DNA from: Bacteroidales bacterium
GTDB lineage: Bacteria; Bacteroidota; Bacteroidia; Bacteroidales; Muribaculaceae
Length of the DNA stretch: 22,767 nt
NCBI GenBank assembly: GCA_900755985.1
Contig: CAAEIL010000238.1
Span: 1-22,767, forward strand
Reading direction: 5' to 3'
Under the pieces are notes generated by a model that had not been told where the DNA came from, ran no database searches, and saw nothing but the letters and a program-made list of their open reading frames with translations. Below, piece after piece: positions 14,377-22,330 of this stretch. A program made the translations under genes and the position numbers. How positions within the stretch are numbered: the stretch's first letter is position 1; every line of letters begins with the position of its first letter.

Positions 14377-14958
14377 ATGGACCACAAATTTACCGAACTC
14401 ATAAAGACGTGGCTTAAAACGCCCGAAGCGGAGCGCGACTATTCTGTCGGCGCTCTCTACCTTTTGAAGCTGTCAGGCAACCAAATTCTTTACAAGAATA
14501 TTGTCGCCGCCCTCGATAAGCGCCACGACGTTATCGAGTATCAGCTTCAGAAATATTACAATTTCCGCGTCCAGGCTCTCACTCATGCGCAGGTCGAGGA
14601 AATGGCCGTGCAGGTTGAAACTATCGTGGCCGACCATATTCCGCTTGCCGCCGAAGTCGATAAGCAACCGCAGAAAGGCAAGCGAGTCGACCACGATTCT
14701 TTGCCTGATGAAATCAAGGCAAAGTACGTTGAGAACCTTTCGCTTCTCCAACGTATGCGCGAGCTGCACCTGCGCCTCCGCTCGCTATCGCTTGAAGATG
14801 CGCCATGCCCGGACTCCGAGCGTTATCCGTTCCTCAAAGAACTTATTTCGCTCGACAAGAAACTCCACGCCAACTGGGAAGTTTATGATCACGACGTTGC
14901 GAGTGCTCCCAAAGCCACGCCCAAAGCCGCCACTCGCAAAAAGAAGTCCGCCAAATGA
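14377..14958 (+). CDS. Phage-type protein of unknown function, 193 aa
   Basis: This is the first gene of a five-gene overlapping operon. It encodes a soluble, mostly helical protein. The N-terminal half begins FTELIKTWLKTPEAERDYSVGALYLLKLSGNQILYKNI, the middle has the basic-acidic GKRVDHDSLPDEIKAKYVENL (about 109-129), and the C-terminus is Lys/Ala-rich (KATPKAATRKKKSAK). I recall proteins with the same DHD-LPDEIK block next to terminase genes in Bacteroidales prophages, but no biochemical role is known. Its stop overlaps the next gene's start (ATGA). It is GC-richer than the lipoprotein gene before it. Confidence 0.75.
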   Translation: MDHKFTELIKTWLKTPEAERDYSVGALYLLKLSGNQILYKNIVAALDKRHDVIEYQLQKYYNFRVQALTHAQVEEMAVQVETIVADHIPLAAEVDKQPQKGKRVDHDSLPDEIKAKYVENLSLLQRMRELHLRLRSLSLEDAPCPDSERYPFLKELISLDKKLHANWEVYDHDVASAPKATPKAATRKKKSAK

Positions 14959-15476
14959 AAAGGAGTGCCAACATTGACCAAATCCTTCGTCCGTTGAAAG
15001 GTAAGCCTTTTCAGGCTTACCTTTCAAATGCCGTGCAGGTTGCCGACATCCTCGAATGGATTTTGGGACAAGTCGGTGTCGCCGAGGTATGGCAGACTTC
15101 TTTCTCCATTTCGGAAGAATTTCTTCGCCGCTTATTCTTCATCACTAAGGATAAGCGCGTAAGCCGGATTAGCCTTGTGCTCGACCACAAGGCTACCAAC
15201 AAGACGCTCAAACTCTGGGCGTTCATCACCCAGGTTATCGAGCGCACCTATCTTGCTGACAATCACAGCAAGATTTTGTTGGTGCAATCCGAGCGAGGCG
15301 ATACGGTCAGCGTCATTACTTCGCAGAACTTGACCCGTGGCAACCGCCACGAGTCGGCGTTTATCTCCACTTCGCCGGAGATTTTTGCAAATCTCCACGC
15401 ACAAGTCAACGACCTTATTACAAATCATTCAGTACCACTCCATGACTTATTCCGAGACCGAATTGCAGCAGATTGA
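14955..15476 (+). CDS. Single-domain phospholipase D-like (PLD) protein
   Basis: This 173-aa protein holds one PLD-type half site. NHSKILLV supplies His104 and Lys106 (H-x-K), and VITSQNLTRGNRHES supplies Ser123, Asn125 and Glu133 as the S-x-N...E part. The usual Asp four residues after the Lys is not where expected (ILLVQSERGD), so the motif is a variant. PLD folds include nucleases such as Nuc and the restriction enzyme BfiI, which dimerise to make a full active site; a nuclease role in phage DNA handling is likely but inferred. It overlaps both neighbours (four bases with the gene before, 35 bases with the gene after). The start at 14955 is chosen from the ATGA overlap. Confidence 0.7.
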   Translation: MKRSANIDQILRPLKGKPFQAYLSNAVQVADILEWILGQVGVAEVWQTSFSISEEFLRRLFFITKDKRVSRISLVLDHKATNKTLKLWAFITQVIERTYLADNHSKILLVQSERGDTVSVITSQNLTRGNRHESAFISTSPEIFANLHAQVNDLITNHSVPLHDLFRDRIAAD

Positions 15477-15717
15477 GAAGTATGCCTCAATTTACCTCAA
15501 AATATCCGACATCGCCGTAATTCTCGATATTCCGGCTGATGTGCTTCGTGCCGATATAGCCGACCGAGGCACCGACGTAAGCAAGGCTTACCGTCGTGGC
15601 AAAGCCGCCTCTAAGGTCAAGCTCCATTCCCAGGAAATGATGCTTGCACAGGTCGGCTCGCCGCTCGCTATCGAGAACGCACACCGCAATCTGCTCGACA
15701 TGGAGGACGACGAGTAA
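15442..15717 (+). CDS. Small HTH protein, terminase-small-subunit-like, 91 aa
   Basis: This is a short protein with an N-terminal helix-turn-helix-like region (YASIYLKISDIAVILDIPADVLRADI, about 15-40) followed by AYRRGKAASKVKLHSQEMMLAQVGSPLAIENA. This matches the way many small terminase proteins and phage HTH proteins end their DNA-binding part. I start at ATG 15442 because the longer frame from 15337 runs through the PLD gene with an unlikely composition. It overlaps the next gene as TAATG. It may act with the 213-aa protein as a second DNA-binding packaging factor. Confidence 0.65.
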   Translation: MTYSETELQQIEKYASIYLKISDIAVILDIPADVLRADIADRGTDVSKAYRRGKAASKVKLHSQEMMLAQVGSPLAIENAHRNLLDMEDDE

Positions 15718-16358
15718 TGAGCTATCCCAACGCCATAGAAGTTTGCCGCGCCGAACTCTTTACCAAAGAGGTAGAGTTGCGCGAGCGTTATCCCGGCCAG
15801 ATGGTCGAGAAAGTCCTGCGTGTCCGTGAGATGTATAACTGGTTTATCGCCAACCCCGACGGCACCGACCGCGAGTTTGTCGCCGAGGTGTGCCAACGTC
15901 ACAATATCCATAGGACTACCGCCTATTCGGATTTAGCCGTGGTGAAGTCTCTACTGCCAATGCTCGGCTCCGCTTCACGCGACTTCCACCGTTGGCGCAC
16001 CAACGAAATGCTTATCGCCACATACAAGATGGCGGAGAAGCGCAAGGACAGCAAGACGATGGAACGCGCAGCAACCGCATACGGCAAGCTCAACCGCGTT
16101 GACCTCGAAGACGAACAGGCAATACCGCTCGACCAAATCCTCGTTCAGCCCTTCACGGCTACCGATGATCCGCGTGTACTCGGCATCGAGCCTATCCCCA
16201 ACATTGCCGACAAAATTGCGGCCATGATTGAGAAGTACCGGGCCGAAACCATCGACATTGAAGATGTCGAGTTCGAGGAAGTGGACCTCGAATTTGACTC
16301 GCTTTTCCCTGACCCAAAGAACACCCCCGACGATGGCACAGAAGAAAGTGTACTTTAA
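15717..16358 (+). CDS. Probable terminase small subunit
   Basis: This 213-aa soluble protein is placed directly before the large terminase gene and overlaps it by 26 bases. Residues about 52-78 (DREFVAEVCQRHNIHRTTAY and on) form a helix-turn-helix. The middle is helical and basic (FHRWRTNEMLIATYKMAEKRKDSKTMERA), and the C-terminus is very acidic (DIEDVEFEEVDLEFD). DNA recognition followed by an acidic tail that contacts the large subunit is a common small-terminase plan. The call rests on position and architecture more than on a specific motif. Confidence 0.7.
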   Translation: MSYPNAIEVCRAELFTKEVELRERYPGQMVEKVLRVREMYNWFIANPDGTDREFVAEVCQRHNIHRTTAYSDLAVVKSLLPMLGSASRDFHRWRTNEMLIATYKMAEKRKDSKTMERAATAYGKLNRVDLEDEQAIPLDQILVQPFTATDDPRVLGIEPIPNIADKIAAMIEKYRAETIDIEDVEFEEVDLEFDSLFPDPKNTPDDGTEESVL

Positions 16359-17958
16359 CAAGCCCCACCGCCTCACGCAGCTTATCGGCGCGAATACTAC
16401 CGTTATCGTCGCAGGGCGACGCACAGGCAAGACGGACAGCATAGCTGCTCCGTTTGTTCTACGCAATATGCAGCGCATGCCCGGCTCCACAGGCGGCATC
16501 GTTGTGCCGACCTTCAAGCACGGATTGACTAACACCATTCCGGGGCTGCTCGCCGCGTGGAAACGCTGGGGCTTCATCGAGGGCATACACTATGTGGTGG
16601 GGAGAAAACCGCCCAAGACGTTCCGTCAGCCTATCATCGACCCGAAAGATTATGAACACGTCATATCTTTCTACAACGGGTCTGTCGCCGTGATTATATC
16701 ACAGGACCGCCCCGGCAGCTCAAACTCGCTCACGCTCTCGTGGCTGCTGGTCGATGAAGCGAAGTTTATTGACTACGCCAAACTTAAAGACGAAACGCTT
16801 CCGGCCAACGGCGGCATAAAGTCGCACTTCGGAAAGCACTCCTTCAATCACTCAATTATGATATTGAGCGATATGCCGCAGACACAGAAGGGCAGTTGGT
16901 TCCTCCATTACCGCGATAAAATGGACCCGGAGCTTATCAAGACTATCGAGGCCACGGTCTATGAGATTTGGAGGACGAAGGAGCGAATACGCACCCTCAA
17001 CGCCAAAGGCGCGACGGTGCCTCCGTATCTCAAAGGCTACCTGCGCCGCCTTGACCGCGACCTCAATAAGATGCGCTCCGTCGCGGTCTACTACCGCGAG
17101 TATTCCTCGATTGAGAACTTGCAGCTTCTCGGCGAGAACTACATAAAGCAGATGAAGCGCGACCTTACACCTTTGACCTTCCAAACCTCTATCCTTTGTC
17201 AGAGGATCGGAATTGCCAAAGACGGCTTCTATTCCTCGATGCGTGAGGGACACAAATATGATGCCAACGATAATCAATACCTCGACACCCTCGGTTTTGA
17301 TTACGACTTCTCGGCTCTCGACTCTCGCGCCGACAAGGACGTTGACCCCGACGCGCCTATCTGCATTGGCATGGATTACAATGCAAATATCAACTGGATT
17401 GTCGCCGGTCAGCCCCGCGACCGCCGCCTTAATGTTATCAAGTCGTTCTACGTCAAGTTCGAGCGCAAGATACCGGCACTCGTCGACGACTTCTGCCGCT
17501 ACTACGCCGCCCATCGCAACAAGACTGTGGTCTATTATTACGATGCAACGGCACTCGGCTCAAACTATGCCGTCAACGACCAGGACTTCCATTATAATGT
17601 GGTTAAAGAGTTCGAGCGGCACGGCTGGCGCATCGAGTCCGTGTATCTCGGAAACCCGATGCACCACGACGAGAAGTATCTTCTCATCAACAACGCCTTT
17701 GCCGGGAAGCAAAGGCTCATGCCGTTCTTCAACCGCTCCAACAATGAAGACCTTATCCTTGCCATTCAGTCAGCCGGTGTCTCCAACGGTCGAAACGGCT
17801 TCCGCAAGGATAAGTCCGGCGAGAAACTTGCCGAGAGCGAAGAAGACCTGCTCGAACACCGCACCGACGGCACCGACGCCTTCGATACCCTCTACATTGG
17901 CGCGGAGAAATTCCCTTTCCACGACACTTTTTCGCTGTCAATGTCGGGCGTGTTGTGA
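16333..17958 (+). CDS. terL: Phage terminase large subunit
   Basis: This 541-aa DNA-packaging motor carries both expected parts. The ATPase (about 1-270) has Walker A AGRRTGKT at 27-34 and Walker B LLVDEA at 138-143 (Asp141, Glu142). An RNase H-like nuclease (about 340-525) has ICIGMDYNANINWIV (Asp348), VVYYYDATALG (Asp404) and DGTDAFDTLY (Asp515). I start at ATG 16333; the in-frame ATG at 16228 adds 35 residues of low-complexity sequence that overlap the small subunit in another frame. The protein cuts and pumps phage DNA into empty heads. It is intact here but followed at once by a toxin-antitoxin unit rather than a portal gene. Confidence 0.92.
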   Translation: MAQKKVYFNKPHRLTQLIGANTTVIVAGRRTGKTDSIAAPFVLRNMQRMPGSTGGIVVPTFKHGLTNTIPGLLAAWKRWGFIEGIHYVVGRKPPKTFRQPIIDPKDYEHVISFYNGSVAVIISQDRPGSSNSLTLSWLLVDEAKFIDYAKLKDETLPANGGIKSHFGKHSFNHSIMILSDMPQTQKGSWFLHYRDKMDPELIKTIEATVYEIWRTKERIRTLNAKGATVPPYLKGYLRRLDRDLNKMRSVAVYYREYSSIENLQLLGENYIKQMKRDLTPLTFQTSILCQRIGIAKDGFYSSMREGHKYDANDNQYLDTLGFDYDFSALDSRADKDVDPDAPICIGMDYNANINWIVAGQPRDRRLNVIKSFYVKFERKIPALVDDFCRYYAAHRNKTVVYYYDATALGSNYAVNDQDFHYNVVKEFERHGWRIESVYLGNPMHHDEKYLLINNAFAGKQRLMPFFNRSNNEDLILAIQSAGVSNGRNGFRKDKSGEKLAESEEDLLEHRTDGTDAFDTLYIGAEKFPFHDTFSLSMSGVL

Positions 17959-17972
17959 AAAAATCTCCAACG

Positions 17973-18028
17973 TTTACATTTATGTAAAACATTTTTTGTA
18001 ACTTTGCGTTGTAATTACAAACGCAAAG
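17973..18028 (+). promoter_or_regulatory. Promoter and operators of the toxin-antitoxin genes
   Basis: TAACTTTG at 17999-18006 is a perfect -7 box. Upstream lies an inverted repeat TTTACAT/ATGTAAA (17973-17979, 17982-17988), and overlapping the start is a near-perfect dyad CTTTGCGTT...AAACGCAAAG around GTAATTAC (18002-18028). These are the expected kinds of antitoxin-binding operators. The toxin ATG at 18033 comes about 23 bases after the probable transcription start. Confidence 0.65.
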
Positions 18029-18032
18029 CCTT

Positions 18033-18503
18033 ATGAGCGAAGTAGAACTCCTTTTAGTCAACAGCAGCGACAGCTGCACTGTGTATACGATTCAGTTCCT
18101 GTCTGACGATATGAGCGAATTTGAGAAATTCGTTACCAAGTTCAGACAGGATGCCGAGTTGAATCCTGACTTTCAGGCAATAATGAGATTCGTCGAACAG
18201 ATTCTCTCTAACGGCGCTCTGGAGAGGTACTTCCGCAGAGAAGGCAAGATGAACGATTCAGTTGTTGCCCTCCCCGTCCTTAAATCCAAACTCCGCCTGT
18301 ATTGTCTGCGGCTCACAGACAAGATTCTCGTTCTCGGTAACGGCGATGTGAAGAACAGCCGGACATACGAGGAAAACGACACATTGCAGGGCTATGTCAT
18401 GGACTTGCAGAAATTCGAGCGACTGCTCCGGCAGGAAGTTCGTTCGGGAAATGTGGAGATTACGGAAAAGGAGATTATAACCGACAAAACCTTTGAATTA
18501 TGA
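18033..18503 (+). CDS. Toxin of a HigB/RelE-like type II system
   Basis: This 156-aa basic-plus-acidic protein has the block GALERYFRREGKMNDSVVAL, followed by PVLKSKLRLYCLRLTD, ILVLGNGDVKNSRTYEEN and DLQKFERLLRQE. The pattern matches the RelE/HigB-type mRNA-cleaving toxins of the Bacteroidales group, in which Arg/Lys residues on the core sheet bind the ribosome and mRNA. It is longer than classical HigB (about 90-110) because of its first 35 residues. It precedes its antitoxin, as is usual for HigBA, and the two overlap as ATGA. A strong promoter with palindromic operators lies before it. Confidence 0.75.
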   Translation: MSEVELLLVNSSDSCTVYTIQFLSDDMSEFEKFVTKFRQDAELNPDFQAIMRFVEQILSNGALERYFRREGKMNDSVVALPVLKSKLRLYCLRLTDKILVLGNGDVKNSRTYEENDTLQGYVMDLQKFERLLRQEVRSGNVEITEKEIITDKTFEL

Positions 18504-18766
18504 GAACCGCCAACATTTCTTTACAGGAGATTTTCAATGAGATTCCCCGCGAGAAAAGGGAGGAAACCCGACTCTCGTTTGCCATCTCCAACCGACTTGA
18601 CGCTCTGATGCATGAAAAGGGCCTGAATAAAAAGCAGTTTGCCGAAGCCCTCGGCAAGCGGCCCAATGAGATAACCCGATGGTTAAGCGGCGAGCATAAC
18701 TTCACTATCTCTACCCTCGCCATGCTGTCCTCTTTCTTCGGTCAACCGATTATTACCGTCTACTGA
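18500..18766 (+). CDS. HigA-like antitoxin with XRE helix-turn-helix
   Basis: This 88-aa protein is mostly a helix-turn-helix of the XRE/Cro type: LMHEKGLNKKQFAEALGKRP at about 36-55, then NEITRWLSGEHNFTISTLAML (56-76). The N-terminal 20 residues (ISLQEIFNEIPREKREETRL) are likely to make toxin contacts. It would neutralise the toxin and repress the operon at the dyads upstream. Confidence 0.8.
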   Translation: MRTANISLQEIFNEIPREKREETRLSFAISNRLDALMHEKGLNKKQFAEALGKRPNEITRWLSGEHNFTISTLAMLSSFFGQPIITVY

Positions 18767-18774
18767 TTTCCACA

Positions 18775-19359
18775 ATGGCGAACTTCAACTCATACATAGA
18801 TACTATTGATATGGAATTTTGGCACAACCTATGCGTCAAAGAAGGAGTGTTACGCCATTATTCCAAAGGAGAATTTTTTCTGCGGGCAGGTGAAGTGCCT
18901 AAATATTTTGGATTCATCGAGTCCGGCTATTTCAAGTATTCAGTTGTGGATTCACAAGGCAACGAGCGAATCACTGGTTTTGCTTTGTGCAATAATATTG
19001 CAGGTGATTTCTACAGTTCCATTCACCAAGTAACTGCATTGAACAATTTAATAGCCACCACTCACTCCGCCGTATGGGTCATCAGTACCGCACGTGTAAA
19101 GGAAGTTCTAAACGAATATCCCGATTTATACCGTATAATAGCGGACGAATTGTTCCGAATGTCGCACGAAAGATACATCAATCTTTACAGACAGTCACCA
19201 AAAGAACGATATATTGGACTGATAAACAAATGCTCGGACATTCTGCAACATATTACGCTTAAAGAGATGGCCTCATATTTGCAAATAACCCCCACACATC
19301 TTAGCCGCTTACGCAAAGAGTTTATTACCCGGAACCAATCTTTTTCTCCCTCCTCATAG
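18775..19359 (+). CDS. Crp/Fnr-family transcription regulator
   Basis: This 194-aa protein has a cNMP-binding-type beta-roll at residues about 20-110 (RHYSKGEFFLRAGEVPKYFG, FIESGYFKYS). It lacks a clear arginine-containing phosphate-binding cassette, so cyclic-nucleotide binding is doubtful. The C-terminal HTH is TLKEMASYLQITPTHLSRLRKE at about 161-182. Such regulators commonly stand beside outer-membrane receptor genes in Bacteroidales. It begins eight bases after the antitoxin, suggesting joint transcription with the toxin-antitoxin pair, and it ends one base before a perfect palindrome. Confidence 0.85.
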   Translation: MANFNSYIDTIDMEFWHNLCVKEGVLRHYSKGEFFLRAGEVPKYFGFIESGYFKYSVVDSQGNERITGFALCNNIAGDFYSSIHQVTALNNLIATTHSAVWVISTARVKEVLNEYPDLYRIIADELFRMSHERYINLYRQSPKERYIGLINKCSDILQHITLKEMASYLQITPTHLSRLRKEFITRNQSFSPSS

Positions 19360-19396
19360 CAACTCTCAACATATGTTGAGAGTTGTGTCGTTTTTA
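19360..19396 (+). terminator. Perfect 26-bp palindrome with T-tract after the Crp/Fnr gene
   Basis: The palindrome at 19360-19385 has 11-bp arms (CAACTCTCAAC and GTTGAGAGTTG) around ATAT. TGTCG then TTTTT follows, as in an intrinsic terminator. It starts directly after the TAG. Because it also lies 43 bases before the barrel gene, it could serve as a regulator-binding site as well. Confidence 0.65.
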
Positions 19397-19401
19397 TTGC
19401 C

Positions 19402-19409
19402 GAACTTTG
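19402..19409 (+). promoter_or_regulatory. Weak -7-like box before the outer-membrane protein gene
   Basis: GAACTTTG differs from TAnnTTTG at one position and lies 19 bases before ATG 19428. No good -33 is seen; the palindrome's right arm sits where it would be. Confidence 0.35.
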
Positions 19410-19427
19410 CGCAAAAAATAATGACAC

Positions 19428-21524
19428 ATGATATACAAACTATCGTTACTGATATTATGCGCCACCGCCACAATCACGGCAATGGCACAAACCGAAACGC
19501 CCGACAGTGTAAAGACACAGCAACTTGGTGAAATCGTCGTTGAGGCGCAGATGCAGCGTACTTCTCCGACCGCAACGACCTACAAACCCTCAAGTAAACA
19601 GAAAAACGCAGCACAGAACGCCATAGACCTTTTGCGGCAGATGGCTATTCCTCAGCTACAAATCAATCCGATAGACAATTCAGTCAAAGACAACGCAGGG
19701 GCAGAAGTATCAATCTTCATCAATTATATGCCGGCTTCTCAGGAAGAAATGGCAGGTTTGCGCACGGCTGATGTCCGCAAAGTGGAATATCTCGAATTTC
19801 CCACCGACCCACGTTTCCGTGGAGCACAGCGGGCAGTGAATATCATTATTCAGGAATATGCCTACGGAGGTTACACAAAAATCTCTGTTGACGAAAATTT
19901 CCTTGTCGGCCTGTCATCACGCGCAAACATATTCTCGAAGTTCTCCTACAAGAAAATGACATACGACCTGTTTGTAGCCGCCAACAACTGGAACAACCAT
20001 CATGCTTCTTCTGACATCGAGGGCATATACTCGCTGAAAGATGCCGGAGGCTCTGACTTCCTTTTAAGCCGTGAAGAAACCACCGACAATGCACATTTCA
20101 GGCAAAACCTGTTTCCAGTGACTTTTCAAGCCACATACAACACTGAAAAAATACAAGTGCGCAACACATTGGGATATAGCTATTCCGCATTTCCTATACA
20201 GAATCAGCGCGGATTGCTTTCTTACTCTCCGGGTATTGCGGACAACTATACATTTGACAGGCGTAATTCCTCCCGCAGCAATTCATTAAGCTATAAGGGT
20301 TCTTTCTATTTCGCGTTGCCTGATAACTTTTCTATCAATGCGGCTCCTCAATTTTCATATACCCATAACAACAACGCACTTACATACGTTACTTCCTCAA
20401 CCGATCCGATTGTCCGTAATGCACAGGAAGACGCCTATTATTATCGTGTGGACGCATACCTGAATAAGCGCTTCGGTCAGAAACACACACTGATGTTGGG
20501 GATAAACGGAGGCGACAACATAAATCGGCTTAAATATTCGGGCAACGCCGTTTACTCCGACCGTTTCCACAATGCTTTCGCTGCCGGATTGTTATGCTAT
20601 CAGCTTCAAACGCAGAAAATCAGCCTTTACACGGATGCCGGATTTTGTTGGGAACAAAGCGATATAAACGGCATCAGGAACACCGACTCATATCCTTTTC
20701 TTCATGTAAACCTCCGATATTCGCCCAATTCTAAAAATGCTTTCTCGACGTATTTCCAATATGCAAACAGCACACCGGGCATTGATGCGAAAGCGTCGGA
20801 TTTTTTGCGCGATAACGAATTTATGTATCTTACGGGAAACCCCTTGCTCGACAATTCGCGGCATATAACATTCAATCTCGGCTATACATGGATGCCATCA
20901 AATATATTCAGTTTAAATGCTTTCGGCAACTTTTTTGAGCTGATTGACAGGCAGATTATGACTTATGAGCCATATAACAACGGACAGGCATTGCTGAGGA
21001 CTTACGTCAATGACGGCAATTATATACAAAGCGAAATCGGGTTTTCAGCCAATCTCAAACTTTTTAACAACAGCCTCCACATTTATGTCAGCCCGAAACA
21101 ATGCTTCAATCGTTCCACCGGTTTTTTCGATAAACGATACAATCCGTTCCAGCTTTCGGCACAAGCCGTTTATTACTTGAAACAGTTTTATTTTATGGGT
21201 TATTATCAGGCACCGCAGAAAATGATGTTCTCTAATTCTCCCACAACATACCGGTCAAGGGATACTTATGCTTTCGCAGCCGGGTGGGCTAATGCCGACT
21301 GGAACATTCGACTGTCCGCCTATAATATCTTCAATACACATTGGGACAGTGCCGACCTTTATATTGAAACGCCTTACTATAAAGAACATAAAACCAACTT
21401 TGGAACCAATTCACACTCTCGCCTGAACCTGTCTGTAACTTATACTTTCGGTTACGGCAAAAAAGTACAGCGTGGTAATGAAGTCGGAGAACAGTCAGGT
21501 GCATCTTCGGCTATTATGAAATAA
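19428..21524 (+). CDS. Outer-membrane beta-barrel protein, TonB-dependent-receptor-like
   Basis: This 698-aa protein has a signal peptide ending near AMA-Q (residues 18-21). The N-terminal 130 residues include LGEIVVEAQMQRTS, typical of the start of TonB plug regions, then a plug-like part with VRKVEYLEFPTDPRFRGAQ and AVNIIIQEYAYGGYTK. The remaining 550 residues have alternating aromatic strands (for example NFSINAAPQFSYTHNNN, LNLSVTYTFGYG) as in a large barrel of the outer-membrane beta-barrel family (OMP_b-brl_3). No carboxypeptidase-like repeat precedes the plug and no SusD partner is found, so glycan import is unlikely to be its job; peptide, metal or secreted-factor uptake is possible. 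The Crp/Fnr regulator upstream may control it. Confidence 0.85.
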   Translation: MIYKLSLLILCATATITAMAQTETPDSVKTQQLGEIVVEAQMQRTSPTATTYKPSSKQKNAAQNAIDLLRQMAIPQLQINPIDNSVKDNAGAEVSIFINYMPASQEEMAGLRTADVRKVEYLEFPTDPRFRGAQRAVNIIIQEYAYGGYTKISVDENFLVGLSSRANIFSKFSYKKMTYDLFVAANNWNNHHASSDIEGIYSLKDAGGSDFLLSREETTDNAHFRQNLFPVTFQATYNTEKIQVRNTLGYSYSAFPIQNQRGLLSYSPGIADNYTFDRRNSSRSNSLSYKGSFYFALPDNFSINAAPQFSYTHNNNALTYVTSSTDPIVRNAQEDAYYYRVDAYLNKRFGQKHTLMLGINGGDNINRLKYSGNAVYSDRFHNAFAAGLLCYQLQTQKISLYTDAGFCWEQSDINGIRNTDSYPFLHVNLRYSPNSKNAFSTYFQYANSTPGIDAKASDFLRDNEFMYLTGNPLLDNSRHITFNLGYTWMPSNIFSLNAFGNFFELIDRQIMTYEPYNNGQALLRTYVNDGNYIQSEIGFSANLKLFNNSLHIYVSPKQCFNRSTGFFDKRYNPFQLSAQAVYYLKQFYFMGYYQAPQKMMFSNSPTTYRSRDTYAFAAGWANADWNIRLSAYNIFNTHWDSADLYIETPYYKEHKTNFGTNSHSRLNLSVTYTFGYGKKVQRGNEVGEQSGASSAIMK

Positions 21525-22330
21525 CGAAAAGCTACTCATACAATACAGAAACCTCGGCAGTGATGTCGGGGTTTACTTATGGAAATCCGGCTTTGCCGTC
21601 GGGCTATCGTGTCATCGTCTGTAAGACGCTTTGCCTTAGCAAAGAACTGCCACGGAGCCTGATGTCTCAGCCGTTCGGCTTCTATCCCTATTTCGTTATA
21701 TAGCGAGCTTCTGCACCGCTTTGTGACCACGCAGTAGGCCGCAAGGCAATCCGAGGCTCGCTTGGTGTATATGGACTTGTCGCTTCGAGGGAGGGCGACA
21801 CCCTCGCGGGGTAAGGAATTTACCGTGCTTTTATGCCCCTTTGAGGGGTAGATTTATCAGTTGTTACCCTGCACCTCGTTTCGTCGACTCGTACATTGAA
21901 CGATTTTTACCTGACTTCGTCAGCCGGGCTTTTATCATCTTTAGTGTTCCGCTGTGGCCGTCTGTGCTTACACGGTGCTGATTGTATTTGGGTAAGCGGT
22001 TGGCGTTCACCGTCAAATATGCCTTGCAGGTTACGTGGATTATGATTTTGCCGAGACGTTTTGAGGAATTTACTTGTAAACACGCTCGGAGGCACATTGT
22101 ATTTACATCGCGAAGTTAGCGGCTTTATCTACGCCCGAAAAGGGCAGGTAAATTCGCTCAAAAAATCTTCCTTTTTTACTGCTTAAAAAAGAGTATTCAA
22201 GGGGCAAGCCCTTTTGGACGAACCCTTGTCGGCTAACGTGACTGCGTCACTGATGGGTCAGCCGCATATTCTGCAATGTAAAACAAACGCGCCCCGGCGC
22301 ACAGTAAAAACCTCTTAAAACTTCAAAATC
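21525..22330. other. Gene-poor stretch rich in hairpins; resembles a conjugative-element leader
   Basis: No convincing gene was seen over about 800 bases. Small stems include CCCCT/AGGGG (21836-21848), GAGGG/CCCTC near 21800, and GTGAC/GTCAC (22238-22250). Several short frames exist: a 46-codon plus-strand one at 21563-21703 and a 77-codon minus-strand one at 21864-22097. None has a recognisable family or start context. The region just before 22331 (TGCAATGTAAAACAAACGCG and on) looks like the leader I remember ahead of small genes in Bacteroidales conjugative transposons. That resemblance is recollection. Confidence 0.4.

Noticed and set aside
15337..15441. Longer start for the 91-aa HTH protein
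   Set aside because: The extension lies inside the PLD-like gene and is Arg/Ser/Leu-rich, as expected from an out-of-frame reading.
16228..16332. Longer start for terL, adding 35 residues
   Set aside because: The added residues overlap the small-subunit gene in another frame and are low-complexity. The ATG at 16333 directly precedes the conserved N-terminus.
16852..17514. Minus-strand 220-aa frame over terL
   Set aside because: It is a long antisense shadow caused by the GC-rich codon pattern of terL, whose ATPase and nuclease motifs fix the coding strand.
17213..18001. Plus-strand 262-aa Ser/Thr-rich frame inside terL
   Set aside because: Its low-complexity composition (runs of S, T, P, R) is typical of an out-of-frame reading; terL motifs lie in the other frame.
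21864..22097. Minus-strand 77-aa frame in the leader region
   Set aside because: There is no start context, promoter or family. Parts of this DNA may be conserved among mobile elements as DNA rather than protein, so I did not call a gene.
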